From NCBI GenBank assembly GCA_951799405.1, contig OX637343.1:8720524-8784523 (forward strand): a stretch of 64,000 nucleotides of DNA, written 5' to 3'. This document shows, piece after piece, positions 9,601 to 17,599 of this stretch (its first letter is position 1; each line of letters starts with the position of its first letter). The DNA is from Agapetus fuscipes. Lineage: Eukaryota; Arthropoda; Insecta; Trichoptera; Glossosomatidae. The notes under the pieces are model-generated. The model did not search any database. It was not told where the DNA came from and was given only the letters and a program-made list of their open reading frames with translations. The position numbers and the translations under genes are program-made.

Positions 9601-10989
9601 TCTAAATGAAATGTCTCACCTATGTTGACCAACTTAACGCCATCAGCCTCTATGGCTCTCAAAGCCGCCGTCACATTCTCCAGGCTGTGGTGAGTGGAGG
9701 CAGGTCTCTTGTGCCAGGAGGGCTTCAGAGGTCTTCCTTGCAGCTGCTCCACCAAGGCGCACAGATGTGTTCCATCTTTCAGATCCACTGTCAGGTCTGT
9801 CACCTAAAATCATACAATAATTCAATGGCATATCACTTGGAAATATAGTATAACAGATCAGAAATATGAGTTAAAATCTGTTTGAGTCAACCACAAATGA
9901 ATCGATCGGTCAGATGGGTATTGGGTAGGAATTTACTTCTCTAAAAAAACAGCCCTGTCTAAGAGTGCACAGTTTTGAGAAACCCTAAAAACAATACTTG
10001 ACAAAACAAAATTTCAAATCTATATTTTACAAAAGTGCTTTTTTTTAATTTTTTATTTGAAAGTCTTTCTTATAAGTAATTTATACTCTAATAATTTCGT
10101 CAAAAGTTCTAATCATTATCATCATTAACAACAACTTGACAGCCTTGGCTGAATCCAGAAGCGCTAAATTCCTTACACTTTGGATATCAATCCAAGTCGC
10201 AGCTTGCTAGGCTTGCGAAAGAACTCCATAGATAAAAAAAAAACACAGTAAACCTTATGCTAGAGCGCTTCAGGATTCTCTTCCACTCTCGCATGCCCAT
10301 CGCCATTTCTCTCCAGCCACGTAGGTATATTCGCATTCGTTGCATCTGCGTTGACACCGTCCACCCATCACACTTTTGGCCTTCAGCCTCATCACCACGG
10401 TAATTCTTACCTACCAAATATCGGTAATATTTAAGGAAGACCTGTCAATCCAAGATAGCCGCAAGTGAACAGCTAATTAGTCTTCATACAAATGTTACCG
10501 ATATTCGGTAGGTAAGAATTACCGTGGTGATGAGACTTCCAGCCCTGTCCTGGTCTACTTCGGCCTTGTGGTGCTGAGAGTGTTAGGCACTTAATGGGGC
10601 TGGCGTCGTCCATTTTAATTAATTATGCGTCCAGCCCCAATGCAGGCGCCCTATTTTGATGGAACTGATCATATCGGGCTCTGAGCTCTAATCATTTACA
10701 TGAATATATCAACCAACGATTCCCATTTACACCACCGATGATAGTTCATTATAATCTTAGTTACCTTCATCCCAGCGGGTCTCAGATGCTCATTGACCCA
10801 GTTCCTGAACGTGTTGGCCTGTATCTCCACCCAGAGGTCTTCTTTCCCCTTGATCTGCATCCCCTTGGCCGCTGTTCCCTCGGGGCTCCTCGCCACCAGC
10901 CCCGCCTGGCTGATCCTTCCCGCCGATCCCTCGGGGGTGTGCGCTTTGACGCCCTGGTGCGTCATGCGCATGCCCGCGCTGTCCGCCAT
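458..10989 (-). CDS. jbug: Filamin-type actin-binding protein, N-terminal exons (jitterbug-like), partial gene
   Basis: Filamins cross-link cortical actin through N-terminal calponin-homology (CH) domains followed by Ig-like repeats. Four minus-strand exons are visible (10989-10765, 9803-9620, 1912-1813, 600-458); their phases (0, 1, 2, then 1) join without a frame break and encode about 217 residues. Order: a polar leader of about 48 residues, CH1 from the LWVEIQANTFRNWVNEHL block through KLVNIGNVDIVNGNLKLIL to LIWSLIVRYQIG, then the start of CH2 (KLMLAWLQAVLPE, LTTDWNSGVLLSALLDYC, PGLFPHWRSL). The CH1 variant DGTHLCALVEQLQGRPLKPSW looks like insect jitterbug rather than cheerio, from my recollection of those proteins. 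The rest of CH2 and all Ig repeats lie off the left edge. Intron 2 is 7.7 kb and full of repeats. Being a filamin is near certain; the paralogue is likely. Confidence 0.85.
990..1275 (+). mobile_element. 3' end of an L2/CR1-like LINE
   Basis: In the plus frame near 1040-1180 the translation SLMMLSHKVINGLIDSPTLK then YRLYVPDDYTR..HDLFNV resembles the extreme C-terminus of L2/CR1/Jockey reverse transcriptases (hKvlnGliDsp, vP...TR...LF). It is followed by the tail AAGCGCCCTTGGGTTGG, ACTAAACGGCGC and a short (ATT)n run at 1262-1275. The same tail ends the elements near 3400 and 44920. Severely 5'-truncated. Confidence 0.6.
1540..1765 (-). repeat. Family C repeat
   Basis: Diverged minus-strand copy of the ~230-bp repeat described at 23450-23700. 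It ends with the family's 5' signature (CCTATAAGTCAAGGAA in this orientation) at about 1752-1767, inside intron 3, roughly 50 bp from exon 3 of the filamin gene. Confidence 0.8.
1813..1912 (-). CDS. jbug: jbug-like exon 3 (end of CH1)
   Basis: Acceptor TTTTTCAG|GAAACGTGG at 1913 and donor CCAAG|GTCTGTACC at 1812 bound 100 nt (phase 1 in, 2 out). It encodes GNVDIVNGNLKLILGLIWSL and IVRYQIGRSKFPP, the most conserved stretch of the first CH domain (DIVdGNxKLILgLiW). The donor (GTCTGT) is weak but is the one that restores the frame into exon 4 (AG|G AAG CTG ATG). Confidence 0.88.
1985..2090 (+). mobile_element. 3' tail of an R1/Jockey-like LINE with (GAA)n
   Basis: The string CACTGGCGCCCCTGCTCTCC, then GCGGGAATTCGCCATAAAGAAG and a (GAA)n run, matches in opposite orientation the 3' tail of the minus-strand LINE at 38050-38887. 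Only the untranslated tail is present here; a more decayed copy lies near 27108-27135. Confidence 0.6.
2425..2675 (+). mobile_element. SINE A, tRNA-derived
   Basis: A box-B-like GGGTTCGAATCCCACGGAG (2430-2449) is followed by the family A body: TTTCGGTGTTTATT, ACCGGCAAGG, CCCCCACTTTGACTG, GGTTGGCGTAAGGCC, AAATAGGTCC, CATGCGAACCCTTCGGGG, AAGAAGTTATATTA. Family A has a tRNA-like head (ATAGCTCAGTTGGTAGAATGC in good copies) and ends in AAGAAGTTACACTA. Box A is lost here. Confidence 0.75.
2750..3665. mobile_element. Large foldback element with degenerate GACCGA/CGGTCA repeats in both arms, interrupted by a LINE tail
   Basis: The left arm (2750-2965) reads TTCACCTTTGTGTCACGACA, AATCGG.., then many spaced variants of CGGTCACACGACTTTTCGGTC and CTCGTCCATGGACAAATCG. 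The right arm (3475-3665) is the reverse complement of that pattern (GACCGATTTGT, GTCATACGAC, CATGGCCGAG) and ends GGAACCATTCACCTTTG. The arms therefore form an imperfect inverted repeat of about 200 bp whose interior is itself repetitive. An L2/CR1-like 3' end lies between them. No coding capacity is visible. Confidence 0.65.
3180..3415 (+). mobile_element. 3' end of an L2/CR1-like LINE with (ATC)n tail
   Basis: The plus-strand translation contains AGPATWNQLPPEIRRSRTIE and ELKRRMKTYFFAQ-stop, the classic C-terminal end of L2/CR1-type reverse transcriptases. The tail CTAAGCGCCCTTGGAGTGAC, GAAACGGCGC and (ATC)n at 3390-3408 follows. An A/T-rich (AAATAAAT) microsatellite lies just upstream at 3095-3165. 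Related to the tails at 1210 and 44920. Confidence 0.75.
4015..4490 (-). mobile_element. Dimeric SINE, B followed by A (minus strand)
   Basis: On the minus strand a family B head and body (about 4490-4310: box B region, GGTCACAATAGGTC, CTTACAGAATTGGTGC, CGACCAAGCTCG) is joined through CTCGTAAAAAGTCCGG to a family A head (CGATGGCTCAGTTAGTACAA, 4298-4275) and body running to 4015. The same B-A junction is seen near 19960, 21320 and 23020, so it is a propagating composite rather than chance adjacency. Confidence 0.75.
4810..4982 (-). mobile_element. SINE A, partial
   Basis: Minus-strand head ACAGCTCAGTTGGTAGAGTG (4979-4960), box B GGTTCAAATCCCACCGAGG and the body to GAGTACCAGCCCTCTTGGG. The distal half of family A is missing. 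Confidence 0.75.
5220..5370 (-). mobile_element. SINE B, head fragment
   Basis: Minus strand: ACCGGTCCGTAGTCTAGCCG at about 5357-5338, followed by AACGCTACGGACTGCTAAAC, then the family B body CTCTTCGCCGGGT. The box B region is diverged. The distal part is absent. Confidence 0.6.
5481..5975 (+). repeat. 136-bp tandem repeat, about 3.6 copies
   Basis: The string TTAATGTGCGCGCCAACTCA recurs at 5482, 5618, 5754 and 5890: exact 136-bp spacing. Units contain GAGACCCTCGCCCGCTATAC and CTTGCTGGACATCGCCTTCC. Copies differ by only a few substitutions, so the array is young. No long ORF runs through it and no function is evident. Confidence 0.95.
6500..6625 (-). mobile_element. SINE B, 3' fragment
   Basis: Contains, in reverse orientation, the distal part of family B: GTGAGCGCTGTTTTCGTGTG, CACACCACAAGAGCCCTCTT, CTTGGTCGTCACTG, AGAAAGCCCCAATTCTCAAG and TTGTTGTAAGTCTGGAT. 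Confidence 0.6.
6648..6810. mobile_element. Inverted-repeat element, family E
   Basis: The left arm CCCTTAGTGCTTGTTTGCCT and right arm AAGCCAAACAAGCACTTGAA form terminal inverted repeats; the interior CATGAGCAATGTTTGTAC, TGGACTGATGTGTC matches (inverted) the elements at 34043-34280 and 57008-57283. Non-coding, MITE-like. Confidence 0.55.
6820..8930. other. AT-rich stretch, no gene seen
   Basis: No ORF with family resemblance, no exon with acceptable splice sites and no recognised repeat apart from a tRNA-like fragment at 8162-8215 (GGCGCTATAGCCGAGCG). This is the middle of intron 2 of the filamin gene. Confidence 0.6.
8945..9172. mobile_element. Foldback element with ~100-bp arms and a hammerhead-like motif
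   Basis: The left arm starts AAAAATGGATGTTACTAACC and the right arm ends CGGTCAGTAACATCCGTTTT. The arms pair over about 100 bp (8947-9050 with 9067-9170) around a ~20-30 nt loop. Each arm carries CCTGAAGACGTCGG..TGACGAAATGTAG in opposite orientation. The short open frames reading PPEDVGYDSDEM are a by-product of this motif, not a protein family I recognise. The end sequence is shared with the smaller foldback at 55890-55975. Confidence 0.75.
9620..9803 (-). CDS. jbug: jbug-like exon 2 (middle of CH1)
   Basis: Acceptor TTTTAG|GTGACAGACC at 9804 and donor ATAG|GTGAGAC at 9619 bound 184 nt (phase 0 in, 1 out). It encodes the CH1 core: VTDLTVDLKDGTHLCALVEQ, then the LKPSWHKRPAS segment, and ENVTAALRAIEADGVKLVNI. 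The DGxxLxxLxE and ENxxxALxxIexxGxKLVNI patterns are standard CH-domain helix signatures. Confidence 0.9.
10150..10255. mobile_element. Inverted-repeat element fragment, family F
   Basis: AGAAGCGCTAAATTCCTTAC, TGGATATCAATCCAAGTCGC, GCTTGCTAGGCTTGCGAAAG, AACTCCATAGAT is the reverse complement of 29150-29250. Only one arm is present here. Confidence 0.5.
10379..10547. mobile_element. hAT-like MITE, family D
   Basis: Left TIR CTCATCACCACGGTAATTCT.. pairs with right TIR ..GAATTACCGTGGTGATGAG, followed by CTTCCAGCCCTG, the family end (CAGGGCTGGAAG when read inward). The interior has AAGATAGCCGCAAGTGAACAG. A fuller copy is at 46743-46934, and a fragment lies inside the element at 26480-26721. The CAGGG end suggests hAT; no clear 8-bp target duplication was found. 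Confidence 0.65.
10765..10989 (-). CDS. jbug: jbug-like exon 1 (start codon, leader and start of CH1)
   Basis: Minus-strand ATG at 10989 opens 75 codons beginning MADSAGMRMTHQGVKAHTPE and ending NEHLRPAGMK. The donor is AAG|GTAACT at 10764. The actin-binding segment LWVEIQANTFRNWVNEHL begins near residue 52. The leader is Gly/Ser/Ala-rich and looks disordered. The ATG is the first in frame in this GC-rich block; upstream sequence (above 10989) turns AT-rich and is presumably 5' UTR or promoter, but no TATA or initiator is convincing. Confidence 0.85.
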
Positions 10990-11529
10990 CTTGATTTCTC
11001 GAATCTCCCGCGCTTTTAAACGTCACTTTCACTTTTTCGACTCCACACACTTTTGTGCACTATTTTATTTTCATTTTTATCGTTTTTGAGTCTTTCTGAA
11101 AGGAAATAATATTTTAAGCACCTAATAATACTTGTAGGCTGTCAGATTTTCTTAAAAGCTTTCAGTGTTATTCACACACATCAAAAGCACGGCTCAACTG
11201 TCACCTAACGTGAATTTTCCATACAAAACAGCGATTCAAAATGGTCGTAATTTTACCAGTAATTAAAATTCCTTGTTCTGTAAGTAGGTATATTAACATA
11301 TCTAAATGTATATCGTTTTACGAAGTTTTTAAAAAACTGCATACCTCAGCCATTGTGTTATCTTCTACTGCGTATAGGTACCTACACATGTACATATTAT
11401 TATGTGCTTGAATACACATTCTTTAACTCGTTGCATGCATTTTTATGTGAGACTATTGCTTTTAACTGAGAAACAGATAAGCCACATTACTAACCACTAT
11501 TGTTCAGTTTTTACATACATAAAAACGTA

Positions 11530-11754
11530 CTGTACCCTTAGTACGAGTTGCAAAACTTGAGTAATGTAAAGTTTACGGCAATTATTAAAGAGTGATTTCC
11601 CCCAAAATCTGCCGTTTTTGTTTGTTTGAACTTGATTTTCTTCATCACTGTTACTCTTTTGCTGACTTGAAGACCATAAAGTGTAAGAAACAAAAACGGC
11701 AGATTTTGGAAACTTTACTTTTCTCAAGTTTTGCAACTCGTACTAAGGTTACTG
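11530..11754. mobile_element. MITE with ~45-bp TIRs (end CAGTAACCTTAGTACGAG)
   Basis: Left arm CTTAGTACGAGTTGCAAAAC..AAATCTGCCGTTTTTGTTTG and right arm AAACAAAAACGGCAGATTTT..GTTTTGCAACTCGTACTAAG are inverted copies; the left arm has a ~25-bp insertion. Total about 225 bp, non-coding. It lies just upstream of the filamin gene's first exon. Superfamily uncertain; the CAGT end is mariner- or hAT-like. Confidence 0.7.
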
Positions 11755-12644
11755 AGGACTAATACCTAACATAAAAGTGGGGTTAAAAACAAAATGGCTG
11801 TTTTAATAGGAAAATTACATTTTGAGTGTCAGATTTAAATGTCATAAATAGATGTTCAATGTAAAAAAACGATTGGCTACAGGCGATGAATGGATAGCAG
11901 TGTCGAAAACGCACGAATATGAAAATAAAACCATATGGATTTTTCTTTTCTAAGGTATTATGTGAAAAACCAATATTCATTTTGTTAATGTACAGATATT
12001 AGAAAAATATTTAAAAAAAAAAATAGATCCGCACATATGACATTGAAAAAAGTGTTTCGTTTTATGGCCCCGAATTTTTTAGACCAGTTCAGAGTTCATG
12101 TTATACTCGTATGAAGACTTTGCCAAGTTGAAAATCTCCATCATTCTGACCCAAATAGCGTTGACAACATTGCCTTGACTATCGTACGAAAAAACCGGGA
12201 AAAAATTGTGACTTCAATCCGTCCAATCATACACTACCTACTCTACAATGTCTTCTTGCTTGCTAAGAACCTAGTCCCCTAAACCTGTGAGGTGTGACAC
12301 CCGGCCGAGGAAAATTTGAAATGTTCCGACACTTTAATTTGGATTTGATTAATGAATACCTACTAAATTGTTTTTTAATCAGAGAGTGTGCTTAATAAGC
12401 TTTATTTGTTATTTTCTACATAAATAAGATAATTATAAACAATTCAGAGTATTTTAGAAATACTTACAAACTAAGTAAGCAAAAATAAAATAAGAAAAAG
12501 AAATAAAAATGTCTCGAACAAAATACAAGCAAAAATGTCTCGTCCTCATGATGGGATAAGGAAAGGAAGGGCAGGAGAAAGGAAATGGAATAGAAATGTA
12601 ATAAATAATAAATGCATGTGGCGAGTTGAACCTATTTATTTTTA

Positions 12645-12880
12645 CAGGTAAGGGGGCCGGCCTTACGCCAACCACTTCAGTTGAAGTGGAGGTTTCCCAG
12701 CTCCCGAGAGTGCTGGTACTCATTTCTTGTGAAGGCTGAGTAAACCTTGCCGGTATTTTATTTTGGGGTTTGAAATAAACACCGAAACGGGAAATCATTT
12801 CTGACACTCTCGGTGGGATTAGAACCCGAGCTTTCGGCATGGAATGCAAGCACTCTACCACCTGAGCTATTGGCCGGAAT
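12645..12880 (-). mobile_element. SINE A, nearly complete
   Basis: Minus-strand head AATAGCTCAGGTGGTAGAGT (12872-12853), box B GGGTTCTAATCCCACCGAG, and body GTTTCGGTGTTTATTTCAAA, CCGGCAAGGTTTACTCAGCC, CTGGGAAACCTCCACTTCAA, AAGGCCGGCCCCCTTACC. Confidence 0.85.
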
Positions 12881-13229
12881 GAGCTGGTGAGCCGTAGTTT
12901 GGATACCCCTGCTGCAAGGTTTGAGGAGAAAAAAAAGAGGTCATTTACTTAGATTTATGAACTGAGTACACACCTAGGAGGCATTTAACTTTCATATGAG
13001 AGAAAGGGCCCAACTCTACAATACCTACAGGCTACACGCATGTTAGCATTGAGGAAGTGTGTCAAAAGCAGACAGAACAGCGGCTTATTTTTATATTTTC
13101 CAAAAATCATTAGAATATTTTTTACTTTAATATTTTGGATGGTTGGTACATTAACACTGTGAAAATTCATCTTATCTTTAGTTATTCAAACACTGTTTTA
13201 TTTTCAATCTTTATTATTTCTTATTATTA

Positions 13230-13442
13230 TTCCTTGACTTATAGGTTGGTATGCGGCTGACCACCCATACTGTAAAAAATGGTTCACTTTGACAATGTCA
13301 CTCCTGTTTCAGGGAAGGTCGGCAAGAGTTGCAGGGCTTATGTCCATTTGAGAATTGGGTTTTTATATTGTAGGTCCACATGCGGCATAATTTGAATCTC
13401 AAATGATACATAGATATCCTTGCAGCTTAGATTTAGATTATT
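13230..13442 (+). repeat. Family C repeat, followed at 13650-13770 by an internally deleted copy
   Basis: Starts TTCCTTGACTTATAGGTTGG and runs to GCAGCTTAGATTTAGATTA. The second copy (13650-13770) keeps both ends (GACTTATAGGTTGGTATGAG, CTTTGCAACTTACATTATAG) but has lost about 100 bp in the middle. Confidence 0.85.
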
Positions 13443-13982
13443 TAATTAATATTTGGACACAAACGTTTTCGACTACACAGTAATCATCATCAGATAATGA
13501 CTTTTTACTTTACTTTTTATCATGTAAGTATGTATTAAGAAATTACTATGAAACAAAAAAAGATATTGATTTGAGCTGTGTTTTTGTCTCTCTGAATTAT
13601 TTTTGGAAAATTAAAACTACGATTGCAAAGGTCTTCATTTTAGGTCTCATATTCTTTGACTTATAGGTTGGTATGAGGCTGACCACTGTAAAAAATGTTC
13701 ACTTTGTGGGTGGGATGCATTCAATATGAATTTTAAATGTTTTAAAATATCTTTGCAACTTACATTATAGTCTGTATAGAATACGCACAGATGGATATGA
13801 AGCCTTAGTAAAATATAAAAAACAGCAAGAAAATGGTACCTACACTTTCCAATGCCACTTTGTTTCAGGGTTTTCAAACCAATGTCACTGATGTTTCAGG
13901 AGAAGGTGGTAAGCACAGATCATATTAATTTATCTGTGGTGGCAAGAGTGAGAGTACCTAAGTAGGTAGGTGGTAGGTAGTG

Positions 13983-14213
13983 CAGTGACGAAGGGTGCCA
14001 TACAACTCGATTCCCATCGGTTTCCCTTTTAAAATGAGGCAAAAATGATAATAAAGTAGACTTGCATGGTTTCAATGGGGAAAAAATACGTATTGTTTCT
14101 TTGGTTTTAAATGTATTTTTTTAACTTTGTGCCTATATTTTTTAACTACTTTGTTGCCTCATTTTAAAAGGGAAGCCGATGGGAATCGAGTTGTATGGCA
14201 CCCTTCGCCACTG
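13983..14213. mobile_element. hAT-like MITE with ~58-bp TIRs
   Basis: The left arm CAGTGACGAAGGGTGCCATA..ATTTTAAAATGAGGCAA pairs with the right arm CCTCATTTTAAAAGGGAAGC..TATGGCACCCTTCGCCACTG with few mismatches. Total 231 bp, non-coding. The CAGTGGCG end is typical of hAT ends. An exact 8-bp target duplication is not visible; flanks share only TAGGT-like sequence. Confidence 0.7.
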
Positions 14214-14639
14214 CCTAGGTGCTATTGTAATATGTAATACCTAGGTATAAAGAAAATTTGAAACGCTTATGTCATTGTGTTTCAAATTTTCTAATGTAAA
14301 TACAACAGAGGTTGTGCAAAATGAGGTCCGCTCGTGAATTGCCATAGACAATATTGTGCTGTCACCCAGCCTGGGAAAAGGCATGCAAATATTTTTTAAT
14401 TATTGCTAAGCACGACAGATCCATACTAACTGGCGTTTGCTCACCGAGAAAAAAGTTCCAAATTCAAATATGTTCCGATGTCATGAAATTTCCACGCGCC
14501 CTTTGCCTCCCTTCATTCCCTTTTCATTCCCTTTGCCTCAAATTATATTCTCAAAGTATCTATAACAAAAAAATCTCAAAGTAGTATATAAACAAAGTAT
14601 ACAAATTATGTAGGTACCTATAAATATGAAGTGCCTTCA

Positions 14640-15070
14640 AACTCTGAACTACCAAAACCAGGGCCCCCAGTCCTCACGCCCAGTGGGCCCAAGGCAATAA
14701 AACTCGCAAAGGTACTTATTTTCAGTGCTCAGGCTTTGCGGGCATTTGCGACTAGGGGCTCCGGATCTACAGGCTTTGTACAAATTAGTTTAACTCTTTC
14801 GTGGGCGCTGGGAAGAAAAATATTTTTGGGGCTCGAGTCTTATAAGAAATATATGTGACCAAGGACCCCCAAATACTAAAAATTATTGCAGATATAGAAA
14901 ACATTTTAATATTTTTTTTCGGAAAAGATCTTTGACGCTGTGAAAAAAAAAAGGTGAAAAGGCGAAGGGGGGGGGGGGGGGGGGGGTAATTTTCAGTGAG
15001 AGGGGAGCATATAGGGGGCCCCGAGCTTTTTCCCGCACCAGGGCCCCCAGACAGATTAATCCAGGCCTGT
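14640..15070. mobile_element. Non-autonomous DNA element, family G (end CAGGCCTGGATTAA)
   Basis: Right end GCACCAGGGCCCCCAGACAG, ATTAATCCAGGCCTG and interior (TTTGACGCTGTGAAAAAAAA, GAGCATATAGGGGGCCCCGA) match the element at 29625-30018. Both contain purine-rich runs; here a 20-nt poly-G tract at 14968-14987, where base calls may be unreliable. No ORF. Confidence 0.55.
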
Positions 15071-15096
15071 ATATGCGCTCAATTGACTGAACGTTA

Positions 15097-15342
15097 TGGG
15101 GCTTCCACACGCTTGCCAACCCATCACAAGTCAAGCGCACAGTGTGTCGTCTAGAACATTAGCATGTAGTTCTAGATGACACACTGTGCACTTGGCTTGT
15201 AGCCAAGCGCACAGTGTGTCATCTAGAACATGCTAGCTGGACAAAATTAGTCCATTAGACAAAATTTTGTCCAGCTAGCATGTTCTAGACGACACACTGT
15301 GCGCTTGACTTGTGATGGGTTGGCAAGCGTGTGGAAGCCCCA
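15097..15342. mobile_element. MITE with perfect 63-bp TIRs, internal hairpins and TTA target duplication
   Basis: Left TIR TGGGGCTTCCACACGCTTGC.. to ..TCGTCTAGAACAT (15097-15159) is the exact reverse complement of 15280-15342. TTA flanks both ends (15094-15096, 15343-15345), as expected for PIF/Harbinger-type insertion. Inside, 15170-15229 and 15225-15290 form further near-perfect hairpins built from the same CACACTGTGCGCTTG and TGCTAGCTGGACAAAATT units. No coding sequence. Perfect arms imply recent insertion or repair by copying. Confidence 0.85.
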
Positions 15343-15349
15343 TTACAAT

Positions 15350-17400
15350 CTCAATGATTCTCATATAATAACCTACAAATAACAGCTGCTAAAAATAACC
15401 ATTCCATTAATTATTTTAAACAATCGCCAATAAGGACAGATCAAAGTGAGCAACAGCTGCCGGTTTACATAATAATCAAGCCTCTAGGTTACTTAGTAAG
15501 CCGATATTATAATTATTTCTTGGTTTGCCGGCCATGTACGGGCGCAGCCTCCGCCCACGTGGTCTGTGACGTACGGCACAGTGACGTCCGCGCATGCGCA
15601 TTGCTCACATCAACTCAACATGGCCGCCCAACTGATAATGACAGATTCGCTCTGATTATCGGAATGCGATGAGTAAATCCTGTTCTAGGAATCCAATGTG
15701 AAGTCATTGCTTGATAATATTGCTGCATACAAGATGGTAAGTTTATGATAATATATTTTCCCCCAATGTCAACGCTATGGCCGAGCGTATAAGGATACAT
15801 GTAGGCACCTACTGGACCAATGTACCTATCTTATGAAAACTGGAAATTGATTTAAAATATGTAAATAAATAATCCATTCAATAAAATTGATAAATTATTA
15901 GTTGATTAGTCTAGCATCGACGAAGTTCTATTTTGATTATTTTTTAAATTTTCGTGTCTACCTCCCCGTTGATGATTTTCATGTGGGTTGCGGTGGGCGA
16001 AAAAAGATTGGGAAACACTTGTGTAGTACCTATCAGTTTCTGGCCAGGTTGAAAAATAGCTTGGTGAATTGCTTTCCCCTCCACGAATTTCTTAATAAAG
16101 TGGAATAAATTTAAGTACTTACTGGCAAAGCTTGATTAAAAAGAGGTTGCTATTTCCTTCTGTTTCGCGAATATAAACTAAGTACATAAGGTTGTGTTAA
16201 AAAACAACGGGTTTTTTTTTTGAACGGAGTCATAAGTTGCGAGTAGGTAGGTACTTTAAAATGTACATGAAAATCGCATGGCGACTCTAGAACTTTTCAC
16301 ACATAATTTTGAATAGGTACATCCTCACTCATTAGGTACTTTACCTAGTAAAAGTTTTACTTGGAAGAACTTCTGATTCGAAGAGTCACAATTAATTAAT
16401 TTATCTTAGGATTTTTTAGATACAGACCTACAAGGCTTAAAATAAACGTGGTACAAATCGGGACAACCTTGTATAACGTCACTTTTGATATTTCAACGTG
16501 AAGTTTACTGAATTGCTAAAACTTAAGAGGTATTTTGTTGAAGAAATAAAAAGTAAAAAGCATTTAATATAAAAGTTTTGAAGGCGTTAAAGTCATTTCA
16601 GCACCTTCATTTAGCTGCCATCTAAATTTTTTTAAAGCCGTGTAGGTACACCTCTATGTGAAATATTCTCCATTATTAAAACAAGGGCATAGGAAATAAT
16701 TAGTATTTAAACCATAAATTAGAAAGCATTTATATTTTATTCAGTATAAAATAATAGCATCATTAAAGTAGATACTTTTTCTTTGCATAAACAAGTAGGT
16801 AATAAAGTTGAAAACAATATGAATGCTCATGTTAAAAAAATATAAATAAAATATAATCAGTATACATAGTAAAAAGTGTTTGTATGTTTAAATAAATAAT
16901 TTATAATGAAGGAAATATAATTAAGTAAGTACATATATAAAATTTATTAAATTATACTAAAAACAATATAATATTTAGGTTCTTATCTGGATAACAATAG
17001 GAGTAGAAGTTGAATCAATCGTAAAAATCAGTTATCAATATTATACTGAAAGTAAGAAAAAGTTTGTGCCTTTCCCTTACTGCAATATCTCTGCTAAAAA
17101 ATCATGAATACCTATGTTTTAAATTTACCATTTACATGTTTAATTATGATTTCATTCTTTGTTCAGTTTTAAGTACATTGATTTTTATTATGAAAATATT
17201 GGAAGGTTTATTTTTTTTACTTTTGAATTTTTGAGTCCCTGTTAACAAAATAATCAACTTCAAATGATGTTATCCAAGGTATTACATTTCTGTGCCCTTT
17301 GGTGATCTTTGGTATGAATCTAAAAATGTATGTGGATCTCCTTTCTTTTTATTTACTACAGGCAGATATTTTTCACTCTCTAGATGGAGCATTTGATGGA
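15350..17400. other. AT-rich intergenic DNA, nothing gene-like
   Basis: No ORF with recognisable domains. At 15985-16015 GTGGGCGAAAAAAGATTGGG and GAAACACTTG resembles the element end at 55316-55350 (hAT-like fragment), and 16033-16085 resembles 40058-40100. A GC-rich block at 15530-15605 has no promoter feature I can defend. Confidence 0.5.
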
Positions 17401-17407
17401 TCTTTTT

Positions 17408-17575
17408 TTAGAATCTTGATTTGGTCTTGAAAGGCATTTGCTTCTTGGCTGCCGAGCATCTTTTGTTCAACTTTGCCGCCTTGAGCATGGCGGCTTTCTT
17501 GGCTTTTCTTTCTTGATCGTTTGTCAATTGAGCGGCCACCATCATGAAAGCTGCCACAAACGAGCCTCCGTTCAT
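17408..17575 (-). CDS. Candidate small ORF, 55 codons, Lys/Ala-rich, unknown
   Basis: Minus-strand ATG at 17575 in good context (CAAAATGAAC) opens MNGGSFVAAFMMVAAQLTND followed by a basic tail rich in K and A (ERKAKKAAMLKAAKLNKR) ending KTKSRF-stop. The N-terminal ~15 residues are hydrophobic, too short for a confident membrane segment. GC content is higher than the flanks. A possible acceptor (ACATTTTAG) lies about 35 nt upstream and AATAAA about 55 nt downstream. I do not recognise the protein; it could be a microprotein gene, a retrocopy remnant, or chance. Confidence 0.3.
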   Translation of the reverse strand: MNGGSFVAAFMMVAAQLTNDQERKAKKAAMLKAAKLNKRCSAAKKQMPFKTKSRF

Positions 17576-17599
17576 TTTGTACAGCCGCAATTTGTAAAC

